Shown: positions 8,290 to 16,171 of the stretch, in pieces
How positions within the stretch are numbered: the stretch's first letter is position 1
Layout: each line of letters opens with the position of its first letter
NCBI RefSeq assembly: GCF_004168035.1
Contig: NZ_SDPU01000037.1
Coordinates: 1 to 64,000 of the forward strand
Direction: 5' to 3'
Source: Nocardioides iriomotensis
Lineage (GTDB): Bacteria > Actinomycetota > Actinomycetes > Propionibacteriales > Nocardioidaceae
DNA length: 64,000 nucleotides
The notes under the pieces: generated by a model
Database searches by the model: none
What the model was told of the DNA's origin: nothing
The model's input: only the letters and a program-made list of their open reading frames with translations
Position numbers and translations under genes: made by a program

Positions 8290-8787
8290 TCACGGGGTGG
8301 GGACCCCGAGCACCTGGTCGTAGAGCGAGCCGAACCCGAGGCGGCTGGCGATGTCGCCGAGCATCTCGTCGGGGTACAGGTCGACGTCGTCGAGCAGCGC
8401 CCCCATGTCCATCGCGCCCATGCCGAGGTCGGCGACGATCGAGAGGTCGCCGGCCGGCACCTGGTCGTCCTCGTCGTCGGGCTGCGGCAGCTCGAGCTCC
8501 TCGACGGCCTCCTTGGCGATCGGCCAGTCGGTGGCGGCGGTGATGTCGGAGAGCAGGATCTTGGTGCGCTCGCCGCGCACCCGCAGCATCAGGAAGAAGT
8601 CCTCGTCGACCGAGACGAAGCCCAGCGACCCACCGTCGCCGGGGTAGCGGCGCAGCTCGTGCGCGAACCCGTCGAGGTCGCCCGCGGTCTCGGGGGCCAG
8701 CTCCTGGAGCTGCCACACGCCTTCCTCGCGGTACGCCACCAGCGCGAAGTCCACGCCCTCGGCGTTCGCGTCGAACTCGTCGGACAT
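8290..8787 (-). CDS. tRNA adenosine deaminase-associated protein
   Basis: A 165-residue acidic protein matching the actinobacterial family found next to tadA: N-terminal VDFALVAYREEGVWQL, central GGSLGFVSVDEDFFLMLRVRG, and the acidic helical C-terminus DVDLYPDEMLGDIASRLGFG. Biochemical function is not established; association with TadA is inferred from constant gene pairing. The ATG at 8787 has a clear GGAGGCGGGG ribosome site, so the longer in-frame version is rejected. Confidence 0.9.
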   Translation of the reverse strand: MSDEFDANAEGVDFALVAYREEGVWQLQELAPETAGDLDGFAHELRRYPGDGGSLGFVSVDEDFFLMLRVRGERTKILLSDITAATDWPIAKEAVEELELPQPDDEDDQVPAGDLSIVADLGMGAMDMGALLDDVDLYPDEMLGDIASRLGFGSLYDQVLGVPTP

Positions 8788-8885
8788 CCCCGCCTCCTCG
8801 TCGCCTCGCGCGCACCGCGACCGGTCCGCGTACGTGTTCGATGGTGGCAGAGCGACCGGCCTCGCACCAGGGACGAATCCCCTAC

Positions 8886-8891
8886 TAGATT
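8886..8891 (+). promoter_or_regulatory. -10-like TAGATT, leaderless promoter for upp
   Basis: TAGATT ends 6 bases before the upp ATG at 8898. TACTAG overlaps it at 8883-8888. No ribosome-binding site is present, consistent with a leaderless transcript. Confidence 0.55.
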
Positions 8892-8897
8892 CCACCC

Positions 8898-9539
8898 ATG
8901 CGCATCCACGTCGCCGACCACCCGCTCATCGCCCACAAGCTCACCGCGCTGCGCGACGAGACGACGGACTCCCCGACGTTCCGCAGGCTGGCCGACGAGC
9001 TGGTCACCCTCCTCGCCTACGAGGCCACCCGCGACGTGCGCGTCGACGAGGTCACCGTCACCACCCCCGTCGCCGAGGCCAAGGGCACCAAGCTCGCCTC
9101 GCCCAAGCCGCTGGTCGTGCCGATCCTGCGCGCCGGGCTCGGCATGCTCGACGGGATGATGCGGCTGCTGCCGACGGCCGAGGTCGGCTTCCTCGGCATG
9201 GTGCGCAACGAGGACACGCTGGAGGCGTCGACGTACGCCGAGCGACTGCCCGACGACCTGAGCGGCCGGCAGTGCTACGTGCTCGACCCGATGCTCGCGA
9301 CCGGCGGCACGCTGGCCGCGGCGATCCGGTTCCTGGTCGACCGCGGCGCCGACCACATCACCGCGATCTGCCTGCTCTCGGCGCCCGAGGGCTGCGACCG
9401 GCTGGAGAAGGAGCTGGACGGCCTCGACATCCCGGTCACCGTCGTGACCGCCGCGATGGACGAGAAGCTCAACGAGAAGGGCTACATCGTGCCGGGTCTC
9501 GGCGACGCCGGCGACCGCCTGTACGGCGTCGTCGGCTGA
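8898..9539 (+). CDS. upp: Uracil phosphoribosyltransferase
   Basis: A 213-residue cytoplasmic enzyme making UMP from uracil and PRPP in pyrimidine salvage. The PRPP loop is DPMLATGGT (130-138); the uracil-binding C-terminal segment is [16 protein letters not shown]. Length and N-terminus ([16 protein letters not shown]) are typical. It is a single gene, divergent from the tadA pair, with a leaderless-type promoter and a perfect inverted repeat directly after its stop. Confidence 0.97.
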   Translation: MRIHVADHPLIAHKLTALRDETTDSPTFRRLADELVTLLAYEATRDVRVDEVTVTTPVAEAKGTKLASPKPLVVPILRAGLGMLDGMMRLLPTAEVGFLGMVRNEDTLEASTYAERLPDDLSGRQCYVLDPMLATGGTLAAAIRFLVDRGADHITAICLLSAPEGCDRLEKELDGLDIPVTVVTAAMDEKLNEKGYIVPGLGDAGDRLYGVVG

Positions 9540-9546
9540 CGCCGCA

Positions 9547-9606
9547 CCCCGATTCGTCCGCGACGACCACGCCTGGGACGGACGCAATTCTGCGGACGAA
9601 TCGGGG
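9547..9606. terminator. Perfect 15-base inverted repeat between convergent genes
   Basis: CCCCGATTCGTCCGC (9547-9561) and its exact complement GCGGACGAATCGGGG (9592-9606) flank 30 bases. It lies between the upp stop and the stop of the convergent small membrane gene, so it could serve as a bidirectional terminator. The long loop is unusual for that role. Confidence 0.6.
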
Positions 9607-9810
9607 TCAGAAGTCGAAGATCGGGACGGTGCCGGTCGCGACCAGCACCAGCATGACGACGACGAGGATGCCGAGGACGGCGTAGTCCCAGCTCTTCGAG
9701 CGGGTGTCGTCGGCCGACTCGGGCCTCTCGTAGCGGTGGCCGTCGGGTCGGGCCATCGGCTCGTCGACGGTCTCGTCGACGGTGTCGTCATCGCGGTCGT
9801 GTGCAGCCAT
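9607..9810 (-). CDS. Small single-pass membrane protein
   Basis: A 67-residue protein with a charged Asp/Arg-rich N-terminal half (AAHDRDDDTVDETVDE) and one membrane helix (YAVLGILVVVMLVLVATGTVPIF) at the C-terminus. Not recognised. The ATG at 9810 is chosen for its GGAGGT ribosome site; a longer in-frame start exists at 9885 but runs through a less protein-like region. A palindrome lies 73 bases upstream. Confidence 0.65.
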   Translation of the reverse strand: MAAHDRDDDTVDETVDEPMARPDGHRYERPESADDTRSKSWDYAVLGILVVVMLVLVATGTVPIFDF

Positions 9811-9882
9811 GATCAGGACCTCCAGCGGCTGTCCGTGCTCGGGTCCCCTCCCGGCTGCGAGCGTACCCAGATCCCGCCGTTC

Positions 9883-9903
9883 CATGTAACTCGCTGTTAC
9901 ATG
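9883..9903. promoter_or_regulatory. Operator-like palindrome CATGTAAC-N5-GTTACATG
   Basis: Perfect 8-base arms around TCGCT, AT-rich relative to its surroundings. It is upstream of the small membrane protein gene and just past the end of the pnt operon. The length and symmetry are those of a dimeric repressor site; no cognate regulator is nearby. Confidence 0.5.
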
Positions 9904-9919
9904 AGCGTGGTCACACGTC

Positions 9920-10006
9920 TCAGCCGCGGAACAGCGGGTAGAGGTTGGCGCTCACCTCGACACGGCTCCAGACCTTGACCCGCCCCGCGTCCTCGTCGGG
10001 GATCAC
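9920..10006 (-). CDS. 28-residue ORF coupled to the end of pntB
   Basis: The GTG start overlaps the pntB stop as GTGA. The frame encodes a short charged peptide (begins VIPDEDAGRVKVWSRV, ends LYPLFRG). All but one of its 28 codons end in G or C, as expected of a translated frame here. pntB itself is full length without it, so it is not needed as a pntB C-terminus. No known family recognised. It may be a functional microprotein or a remnant. Confidence 0.45.
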   Translation of the reverse strand: MIPDEDAGRVKVWSRVEVSANLYPLFRG

Positions 10007-11379
10007 AGCGACTTCACGGCGCTGAGCAGCTTGCCGAGCGAGTCCTTGGCGTCGCCGAAGAGCAGCGTGGTGCGCGGGTCGAAGAGCAGCTCGTTCTCGA
10101 TCCCGGCGAAGCCGGGGCGCATCGAGCGCTTCATGAAGATGACCTGCTGCGCCTCGTCGGCGTTGAGGATCGGCATGCCGTAGATCGGGGCGCCGGGCGT
10201 GGTCTTGGCGGCCGGGTTCACGACGTCGTTCGCGCCGACGACGAGGACGACGTCGGTCTGCTTGAACTCGCCGTTGATGTCGTCCATCTCCTTGAGCTGC
10301 TCGTAGGGCACCTGGGCCTCGGCGAGCAGCACGTTCATGTGACCGGGCATCCGGCCGGCGACCGGGTGGATCGCGTAGTCGACGTGGATGCCGCGCTCGC
10401 CGAGCACGTCGACGAGCTCGCGCAGCGTGTGCTGCGCCTGGGCGACGGCGAGGCCGTAGCCGGGGACGATGATCACCTTGGACGCGTAGCCGAGCAGGAT
10501 CGCGACGTCCTCCGCCCCGGCGGACTTCACCGGCCGGTCCGAGATCTCGCCGGCACCCAGCGTCGAACCACCCTTCAGCGCCCCGAACAGGATGTTGGCG
10601 ACCGAGCGGCCCATCGCCGCGGCCATCAGCTTGGTGAGGAACGTTCCGGACGCGCCGACGAGCGTGCCCGCGACGAGCAGCAGCGTGTTGCCGAGGACGT
10701 AACCGCCGGCCGCGACGGTCAGGCCCGTGAAGGCGTTGAGCAGCGAGATGACGATCGGTACGTCGGCGCCGCCGACGGGCAGCACCAGCAGCACGCCGAT
10801 CAGCAGGCCGAGCAACGTGAGGATCACGCCGACGCCGACGGCGGGCGCGGTCACGGTGACCACCGACAGCGCGACCGCGGCGAGCAGCGCGCCGCCGAAC
10901 ACGACCGGGAGACCCGGGAAGATCACCGGCCGCGACGTCATCAGCTCCTGCAGCTTGAGGAACGTGATCACCGAGCCGGAGAACGAGATCGAGCCGACCA
11001 CGATCGTGAACGCCGTCGCCGCGAGCTCGAACCAGCCCGCGTCGTCGCCGAGGTGCTGCAGCTCGAGCAGCGCGACGAGGGCGGCCGCGCCGCCGCCGAC
11101 GCCGTTGAACAGCGCGACCATCTGCGGCATCTGGGTCATCTGCACGCGCCGGGCACCGACGAGACCGCCGGCGGTGCCGATCGCGATCGCGCCGAGGATC
11201 AGCGCCACGTGGTCGAGGTCGAGGTAGAAGAACGGGACCGTGCAGCCGACGACGGCCGCGGCGGCACCGATCAGGTTGCCCGACCGCGCGGTGCGCGGGC
11301 CGGAGAGCCCCTTCAGGGCGAGGATGAAGCAGACGGCGCAGAGCAGGTAGACCAGCTGCACCCAGACCGGTGTCGTCAC
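10003..11379 (-). CDS. pntB: NAD(P) transhydrogenase subunit beta
   Basis: 458 residues. N-terminal two thirds is membrane domain (nine or so helices forming the proton channel). The C-terminal 190 residues are the NADP-binding dIII domain: GYGLAVAQAQHTL, HPVAGRMPGHMNVLLAEA, VGANDVVNPAA and KRSMRPGFAGIENELLF. It couples proton entry to hydride transfer from NADH to NADP+. The GTG start overlaps the pntAB stop (GTGA). Last large gene of a three-gene operon. Confidence 0.97.
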   Translation of the reverse strand: MTTPVWVQLVYLLCAVCFILALKGLSGPRTARSGNLIGAAAAVVGCTVPFFYLDLDHVALILGAIAIGTAGGLVGARRVQMTQMPQMVALFNGVGGGAAALVALLELQHLGDDAGWFELAATAFTIVVGSISFSGSVITFLKLQELMTSRPVIFPGLPVVFGGALLAAVALSVVTVTAPAVGVGVILTLLGLLIGVLLVLPVGGADVPIVISLLNAFTGLTVAAGGYVLGNTLLLVAGTLVGASGTFLTKLMAAAMGRSVANILFGALKGGSTLGAGEISDRPVKSAGAEDVAILLGYASKVIIVPGYGLAVAQAQHTLRELVDVLGERGIHVDYAIHPVAGRMPGHMNVLLAEAQVPYEQLKEMDDINGEFKQTDVVLVVGANDVVNPAAKTTPGAPIYGMPILNADEAQQVIFMKRSMRPGFAGIENELLFDPRTTLLFGDAKDSLGKLLSAVKSL

Positions 11380-11696
11380 TGGCCGGCCCCCTCACCCGAC
11401 GCGGCCGCCACGGGCTTCTTCTTGCGGGTGAACATCTGCAGCATCCGGTCGGTCACCACGAAGCCGCCGACCATGTTGACCGTCGCGAGCACCACGGCGA
11501 CCAGCCCGACGACGAGCGGCAGGGTCGAGTCCGCCGCGCCCGTCACGATGATCGCGCCGAGCAGGATGATGCCGTGGATGGCGTTCGCTCCGGACATCAG
11601 CGGCGTGTGCAGCGTCGAGGAGACCTTGGAGATCACCTCGATGCCCACGAACACGCTGAGCACGAAGACGGTCAGCCAGACGATCGGCTCGCTCAT
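11376..11696 (-). CDS. pntAB: NAD(P) transhydrogenase subunit alpha, membrane part
   Basis: 106 residues corresponding to the C-terminal membrane segment of E. coli PntA, encoded separately as in many actinobacteria. Three to four helices; typical sequence VFVGIEVISKVSSTLHTPLMSGANAIHGI. The ATG at 11696 overlaps the pntAA stop (ATGA), which fixes the start against a longer in-frame version. The product assembles with PntAA and PntB in the membrane. Confidence 0.95.
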   Translation of the reverse strand: MSEPIVWLTVFVLSVFVGIEVISKVSSTLHTPLMSGANAIHGIILLGAIIVTGAADSTLPLVVGLVAVVLATVNMVGGFVVTDRMLQMFTRKKKPVAAASGEGAGQ

Positions 11697-12841
11697 GCGG
11701 GGGTCCCTTCCAGGGCCTGGCGGGTGGGTTCGTGGCGGACCTCGCCGCCGTGCGTGACGCACGAGCCGGCGACGATCTCGTCGTCGAAGTCGGGGGCGAA
11801 CGCCGCTTCGTCGTCGCCGTCACCGCCGGCGCGGGTCATCAGGGTGACCAGGTTGACGACGTTCTGCGCGTACAGGCGGGACGCCGGGCCGGGCATCTGC
11901 GCGGGCACGTTGAGACCGCCCCACACCTGCGCGTGACCGACACGGACGATCTCGCCGGCCACGGAGCCCTCGACGTTGCCGCCGCTCTCGGCCGCGAGGT
12001 CGACCACGACCGAGCCGGGACCCATCTGCTCGACCATGGCGGCGGTGACGAGCATCGGCGCCTGCCGCCCGGGTACGGCGGCCGTGGTGATGAGGGCATC
12101 GGCGGCGGCGATGTACGGCGTGAGCAGCTCGCGCTGGCGGGCGGCGCGCTCCTCGGTCATCTCTCGCGCGTAGCCGCCCGCGCCCTCGAGCGTCTCGAGC
12201 TCGAGGTCGATCGACACCGCGCCCATCGACCGGATCTCCTCGGCCGCGGCGGCGCGCACGTCGTACGCCTTGACGACCGCGCCGAGCCGCTTGGCGGTCG
12301 CGATCGCCTGCAGGCCCGCGACACCGGCGCCGAGCACCACGACCTGGGCGGGCGGCACGGTGCCGGCGGCGGTCATGTTGAGCGGGAAGAACGAGCGGAG
12401 CATCCCGGCCGCGACGATCGCGCAGCGGTAGCCGGCCACGAGTGCCTGCGACGACAGCGCGTCCATCGACTGCGCCCGCGAGATGCGCGGCACCAGCTCC
12501 ATCGCGAACGACGTGATCCCGCAGTCGCGGAGGTCGGCCACCAGGTCGAGGTTCTGGCCCGTCGGCAGGAACGACACCGTGGCGGTGCCGGCCGGTAGCG
12601 AGCGGACCGTACCGACGTCGAGCGGCCCGACCGACACGACGAGGGCGGCGTCGGCGAGGGCGTCCTCGGACACCTCCGCGCCGGCGGCCACGTACTCCTC
12701 GTCGTCGTGCAACGCTCCGGCTCCCGCCCCGGGCTGGACGGCGACGCGCCAGCCGAGCGTGGTCAGCTTGCTCACCAGCTCCGGCACCAACGCGACACGG
12801 GCCTCGCCCTCACGGGTCTCCCTGGCGACTGCGATCTTCAC
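11693..12841 (-). CDS. pntAA: NAD(P) transhydrogenase subunit alpha, NAD-binding part
   Basis: 382 residues, related to alanine dehydrogenase. N-terminus KIAVARETREGEARVALVPELV and the NAD-binding fold VVLGAGVAGLQAIATAKRLGA followed by KAYDVR are diagnostic. It binds NAD(H) as the peripheral dI domain. I choose GTG at 12841 (V-K-I-A-V) because a TAGGTT hexamer stands 7 bases upstream, rather than the TTG three codons earlier. First gene of pntAA-pntAB-pntB. Confidence 0.95.
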   Translation of the reverse strand: MKIAVARETREGEARVALVPELVSKLTTLGWRVAVQPGAGAGALHDDEEYVAAGAEVSEDALADAALVVSVGPLDVGTVRSLPAGTATVSFLPTGQNLDLVADLRDCGITSFAMELVPRISRAQSMDALSSQALVAGYRCAIVAAGMLRSFFPLNMTAAGTVPPAQVVVLGAGVAGLQAIATAKRLGAVVKAYDVRAAAAEEIRSMGAVSIDLELETLEGAGGYAREMTEERAARQRELLTPYIAAADALITTAAVPGRQAPMLVTAAMVEQMGPGSVVVDLAAESGGNVEGSVAGEIVRVGHAQVWGGLNVPAQMPGPASRLYAQNVVNLVTLMTRAGGDGDDEAAFAPDFDDEIVAGSCVTHGGEVRHEPTRQALEGTPA

Positions 12842-12848
12842 CCTGGGC

Positions 12849-12854
12849 AACCTA
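12849..12854 (-). promoter_or_regulatory. -10-like TAGGTT, leaderless promoter of the pnt operon
   Basis: On the complement TAGGTT ends 7 bases before the GTG at 12841. No Shine-Dalgarno sequence lies between. Confidence 0.5.
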
Positions 12855-12978
12855 GGGCACCCGCCACGACGCGGCCACGAACTATGAGCCGTGTCTCACC
12901 CCTTCGACCCAGGGCCCGGCCGCACCTGCCCACCCGGAGAGCCTGGACGGCCGACGGTCGTCGGGCCACGCTGTGCAC

Positions 12979-13959
12979 ATGCGGGTCCGGTTCATCGACG
13001 CCGACGGGGCGCACGACCGGCCGAGCGACGACGTGGTCGTCCTGCTCGGCCGCGACGACGGCTTCCTCTGGGTCGACGTGCCGCACTGGGACGACGAGAC
13101 CGAAGGCTTCCTGCACGGGCTCGGCTGCCACCCCAAGGTGATCGAGGCCTGCACGGTGCGCAACCACGTGCCGACGGTGCACAGCTACCCCGACCACTGG
13201 TTCCTCACGATGCACACGCCGCTGCTCGGCGAGGCCGGCCACGTGCACCTGCTGGAGCTCGACCTGATCGTCGGCGAGCACTACCTCGTGACCGTGCACG
13301 GACCGCTCAACCCGATCGTCGACCCGGCCCACGCCCTCGTCGAGACCGACGGCGTGCTGCACCGCATCGAGGAGGGCCGGTTCCGGCCGACGAGCCCCGC
13401 CGACGTGGCGTACGCCGTGGCGTCCGGGGTCGCGCGCAGCCAGCGCGACCTCGTCCGCGACGTCGCGGAACGGCTGCCCGGCCTCGAGCAGCAGGTGATG
13501 CAGTCGCAGCTGACCGAGCCGGAAGCGCTGCTGGAGAAGATGTTCCTGATCCGGCACGAGCTGATCACCGCGCGCACGATGGCCGCCCAGACCCACGACG
13601 TGTGTGCCCGGATCGGCGCACTCGACCGGTGGGTGCCCGAGGCCAGCCGCGCGCTGGCCCGCGACCTGGCCGACCAGTTCGACCGGGTGCGGTCGGTGGC
13701 CGACGGCGAGTCGCACTTCCTGTTCGGCGTGATCGAGCTCTACCAGACCAAGGTCAACACCAAGATGACGGTGGCCATGGAGCGGCTGGCCGTGATCGCC
13801 GCGGTGACCCTGCCCGTCACCGCGATCGCGTCCGTCTACGGCATGAACGTGATCGTCAACGAGCACACGCACGTGACCCAGCTGCTCCTGGTGCTGGTCA
13901 CGATGGTCACCATCTCGGGCCTGCTGCTGATCTGGGCGAAGCGTCAGGGGTGGTGGTAG
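12979..13959 (+). CDS. CorA-family magnesium/divalent cation transporter
   Basis: 326 residues. The large N-terminal domain is soluble and charged. Two C-terminal helices follow, with the family signature YGMN (about 287-290) at the end of TM1 and a short extracellular loop VIVNEHTHV. The C-terminus is basic (AKRQGWW). These are the defining parts of CorA pentameric Mg2+ channels. GTG at 12973, two codons earlier, is an alternative start. It ends one base before the convergent flavodoxin-fold gene. Confidence 0.9.
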   Translation: MRVRFIDADGAHDRPSDDVVVLLGRDDGFLWVDVPHWDDETEGFLHGLGCHPKVIEACTVRNHVPTVHSYPDHWFLTMHTPLLGEAGHVHLLELDLIVGEHYLVTVHGPLNPIVDPAHALVETDGVLHRIEEGRFRPTSPADVAYAVASGVARSQRDLVRDVAERLPGLEQQVMQSQLTEPEALLEKMFLIRHELITARTMAAQTHDVCARIGALDRWVPEASRALARDLADQFDRVRSVADGESHFLFGVIELYQTKVNTKMTVAMERLAVIAAVTLPVTAIASVYGMNVIVNEHTHVTQLLLVLVTMVTISGLLLIWAKRQGWW

Positions 13960-13960
13960 G

Positions 13961-14677
13961 TCACCGGTACTCCGGGTTCACGAAGTCGAACCGTGCACCC
14001 GCGTCCCACTCCGCGCGCTGGTTGCCGTACGCCGGTATGCCGCCCGCGTTCTTCAGCATCCGGGCCAGGTGCATCAGGTTCCAGGTCATGAACGTGGTGT
14101 TGCGGTTGGTGAACTCGTTCTCGGGTCCCCCGCTGCCGGGGTCGAGGTACGACGGACCCGGGCCGGCCTCGCCGATCCAGCCGGCGTCGGCCTGGGGCGG
14201 GATCGTGTAGCCGACGTGCTGGAGCGAGTACAGGACGTCCATCGCGCAGTGCTTGATGCCGTCCTCGTTGCCGGTGATGAGACAGCCCCCGACCCGTCCG
14301 TAGTAAGCCCACTGGCCGGCGTCGTTGAGGTCGCCCGACGCGCCGTACAGCCGCTCGATGACGCGCTTGGTGACGCTCGAGTTGTCGCCGAGCCAGATCG
14401 GGCCCGCGATCACCAGGATGTTGCTGGCCATGACCTTCTCGTGGATCGCCGGCCACTCGTCGCTGGCCCAGCCGTGCTCGGTCATGTCGGTGTAGACGCC
14501 GGTGGCGATGTCGTGGTCCACGACGCGCAGGACCTCGACGTCGACGCCGTGCTTGCGCATGATCGCGGTGCTGATGTCCACGAGGCCCTGCGTGTGGCTG
14601 AGCTCGGGTGAGCGCTTGAGCGTGCAGTTGAGGTAGAGCGCCCGCAGGTCGCTGAAGTCCAGGTCGACGTCCGTCAT
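13961..14677 (-). CDS. Flavodoxin-fold NADPH-dependent FMN reductase-like protein
   Basis: 238 residues. The N-terminus ALYLNCTLKRSPELSHTQGL matches the phosphate-binding loop of the flavodoxin/FMN reductase fold. ILVIAGPIWLGDNSSVTKRVIERL is the second flavin contact, and GGCLITGNEDG a later strand. It probably binds FMN and reduces a quinone, dye or metal using NAD(P)H. The C-terminal third (TFMTWNLMHLARMLKNAGG) is typical of the larger subgroup. It is the last gene of a leftward run, 48 bases after the methyltransferase. Confidence 0.85.
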   Translation of the reverse strand: MTDVDLDFSDLRALYLNCTLKRSPELSHTQGLVDISTAIMRKHGVDVEVLRVVDHDIATGVYTDMTEHGWASDEWPAIHEKVMASNILVIAGPIWLGDNSSVTKRVIERLYGASGDLNDAGQWAYYGRVGGCLITGNEDGIKHCAMDVLYSLQHVGYTIPPQADAGWIGEAGPGPSYLDPGSGGPENEFTNRNTTFMTWNLMHLARMLKNAGGIPAYGNQRAEWDAGARFDFVNPEYR

Positions 14678-14725
14678 GGCGCGACGATGCGCCGCCACGG
14701 CGACCTCCCACAAGACCCGGACGGG

Positions 14726-15334
14726 TCAGGCTCGATAGACCACCACGACGTAGCCCTGGGCTACGTCGAACGGCGCGGCCTGCCAGGTCGAGAACCGGTC
14801 GACCGGGGTGAGCCCGGCGTCCTCGGCGGCCGCGTCGTAGTCGGCCAGGGGCGTCACCGGGCATCCGGGCGGCAGGTGCGCGTCGTCCAGCCCGAACCCG
14901 GCGACGAGCAGCCCGCCCGGACGCAGCAGCCGGGCGAGGCCGGGGAGCACCGCGGGCAGGGTGTCCTCGGCGAGCAGCGGCACGACGTTGCCCGCCAGCA
15001 CCACGGCGTCGTACGGCGCGTCGGCGGCGACGGGCTCCGGCAGGTGCGCGAGGTCGCCCTCGTGCCAGGCGAGCAAGGGCGCCTCCCGGCGCGCGACGGC
15101 GAGCATGGAGGCGTCGACGTCGACACCGACGACGGTGTGACCCAGCTCTGCCAGCCGGATCCCGACGCGGCCGGTGCCGCAGCCGGCGTCGAGGATCCGC
15201 GAGCCGGGCTCGACGAGCCCGTCGACGAACGCCGCCTCGCCGTGGACGTCCTCACCGCGGGCGGCGAGGGCGGCGAAGCGGGCGGCGTACTGCTCGCCGC
15301 CCACCTTTCCGCTGAGCCGGCTCCAGCGCGTCAC
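14726..15334 (-). CDS. Class I SAM-dependent methyltransferase
   Basis: 202 residues. Motif I is ILDAGCGTGRVGIRLAELG (about 47-65), motif II VVGVDVDASML, and the post-I acidic and DAVVLAGNVVPLL strands follow. A Rossmann-fold methyltransferase with no target-specific domain; substrate unknown. Its ATG overlaps the DUF4386 stop (ATGA), so the two are translationally coupled. Confidence 0.88.
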   Translation of the reverse strand: MTRWSRLSGKVGGEQYAARFAALAARGEDVHGEAAFVDGLVEPGSRILDAGCGTGRVGIRLAELGHTVVGVDVDASMLAVARREAPLLAWHEGDLAHLPEPVAADAPYDAVVLAGNVVPLLAEDTLPAVLPGLARLLRPGGLLVAGFGLDDAHLPPGCPVTPLADYDAAAEDAGLTPVDRFSTWQAAPFDVAQGYVVVVYRA

Positions 15335-16080
15335 GCCCCGATGGTGTCACGGCGTCGCCACACCGCGACGCCGAGCGCCGCGACCCACAGCCCCCACGTC
15401 GTGCTGCCGAGCAGCCCGGCCAGGTCCCACACGGGGAAGTCCGGGAGCGCGGTCGCCATCACGTCGCCCTGGTTGAGCAGGTACAGCAGGCTCGTCACCA
15501 GACCGGTCCAGCCGACCCAGCGCGGCAGCACGCCGCTGCGCAGCACGACCACCGCGACCGTCACCGACCAGGCGATCGCGAGGATCTCGCCGAGGTGCTC
15601 GCCGAGCAGCGCACCGCCGAACTGGTGCTGCGCGGTCCAGGCGGCGTCGACCGCGGCCTTCGTGGTCGCGTCGCCCTCGACGTACGACGCCGCGAGCGGG
15701 GGCACCACGAACACCCAGCGCAGGAAGCCGGCCACCGACAGCACCACCGAGGCGAAGCCGATCGTCGTGGCGGTCCGGAGCGCGACGTCGCCGCGCCGGC
15801 CGAGCGCCGCGGGGAGCAGCAGGATCGGCACGGCGATGATGGCGTAGGTCCACGCGACGGCGAACCACGTCCACACCAGCGTGCTGCCGCCGTCGACGAA
15901 CGCCGGCAGCACCACCGAGGCCGGCTCGCGCAGGATGTCGGGCCACTCGAAGGTCGAGGACAGCACGGTGGCGGCCCCGCCGAAGGCGAGCGCGCCGACG
16001 ACGAAGAGGCCCCCGGTGACGCGGCGCAGGCCGCGGTCGGAGGTCTGGTCGACGGTGCGGACGGTGGTGGTCGTGGTCAT
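15331..16080 (-). CDS. DUF4386-like membrane protein
   Basis: 249 residues with six or seven hydrophobic helices, matching the pattern of the DUF4386 family (GGLFVVGALAFGGAATVL at the N-terminus, LLYLLNQGDVMATALPDFPVWDLAGLLGSTTWGLWVAALG at the C-terminus). Function unknown. The start at 16080 follows a Thr-rich N-terminus (MTTTTTVRTV). It is divergent from the TetR gene across a 91-base region with two palindromes, so it is the likely TetR target. Confidence 0.8.
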   Translation of the reverse strand: MTTTTTVRTVDQTSDRGLRRVTGGLFVVGALAFGGAATVLSSTFEWPDILREPASVVLPAFVDGGSTLVWTWFAVAWTYAIIAVPILLLPAALGRRGDVALRTATTIGFASVVLSVAGFLRWVFVVPPLAASYVEGDATTKAAVDAAWTAQHQFGGALLGEHLGEILAIAWSVTVAVVVLRSGVLPRWVGWTGLVTSLLYLLNQGDVMATALPDFPVWDLAGLLGSTTWGLWVAALGVAVWRRRDTIGA

Positions 16081-16097
16081 GGCCCCTCCCCAGTTTT

Positions 16098-16110
16098 TGT
16101 ACGGCGTACA
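16098..16110. promoter_or_regulatory. TetR operator candidate 1, TGTACGGCGTACA
   Basis: A perfect palindrome (TGTAC-GGC-GTACA) between the DUF4386 and TetR genes, 17 bases upstream of the DUF4386 start. Confidence 0.65.
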
Positions 16111-16130
16111 GTTTGTCGATACCAGAATGC

Positions 16131-16143
16131 TGTACGGTGTCCA
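16131..16143. promoter_or_regulatory. TetR operator candidate 2, TGTACGGTGTCCA
   Basis: Same 13-base frame as the site at 16098, with one arm mismatch and 33 bases away centre to centre. A TTGACA hexamer on the complement (16152-16157) is next to it and could be the -35 of the leftward promoter, so repressor binding would block polymerase. Confidence 0.6.
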
Positions 16144-16171
16144 ATAACTTGTCAAGGGAGGACTGGACCGG

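Noticed and set aside
10003-10006. A frameshift truncating pntB
   Set aside because: pntB has the full length and C-terminal NADP-domain motifs of the family, so the downstream 28-codon frame is not a lost end.
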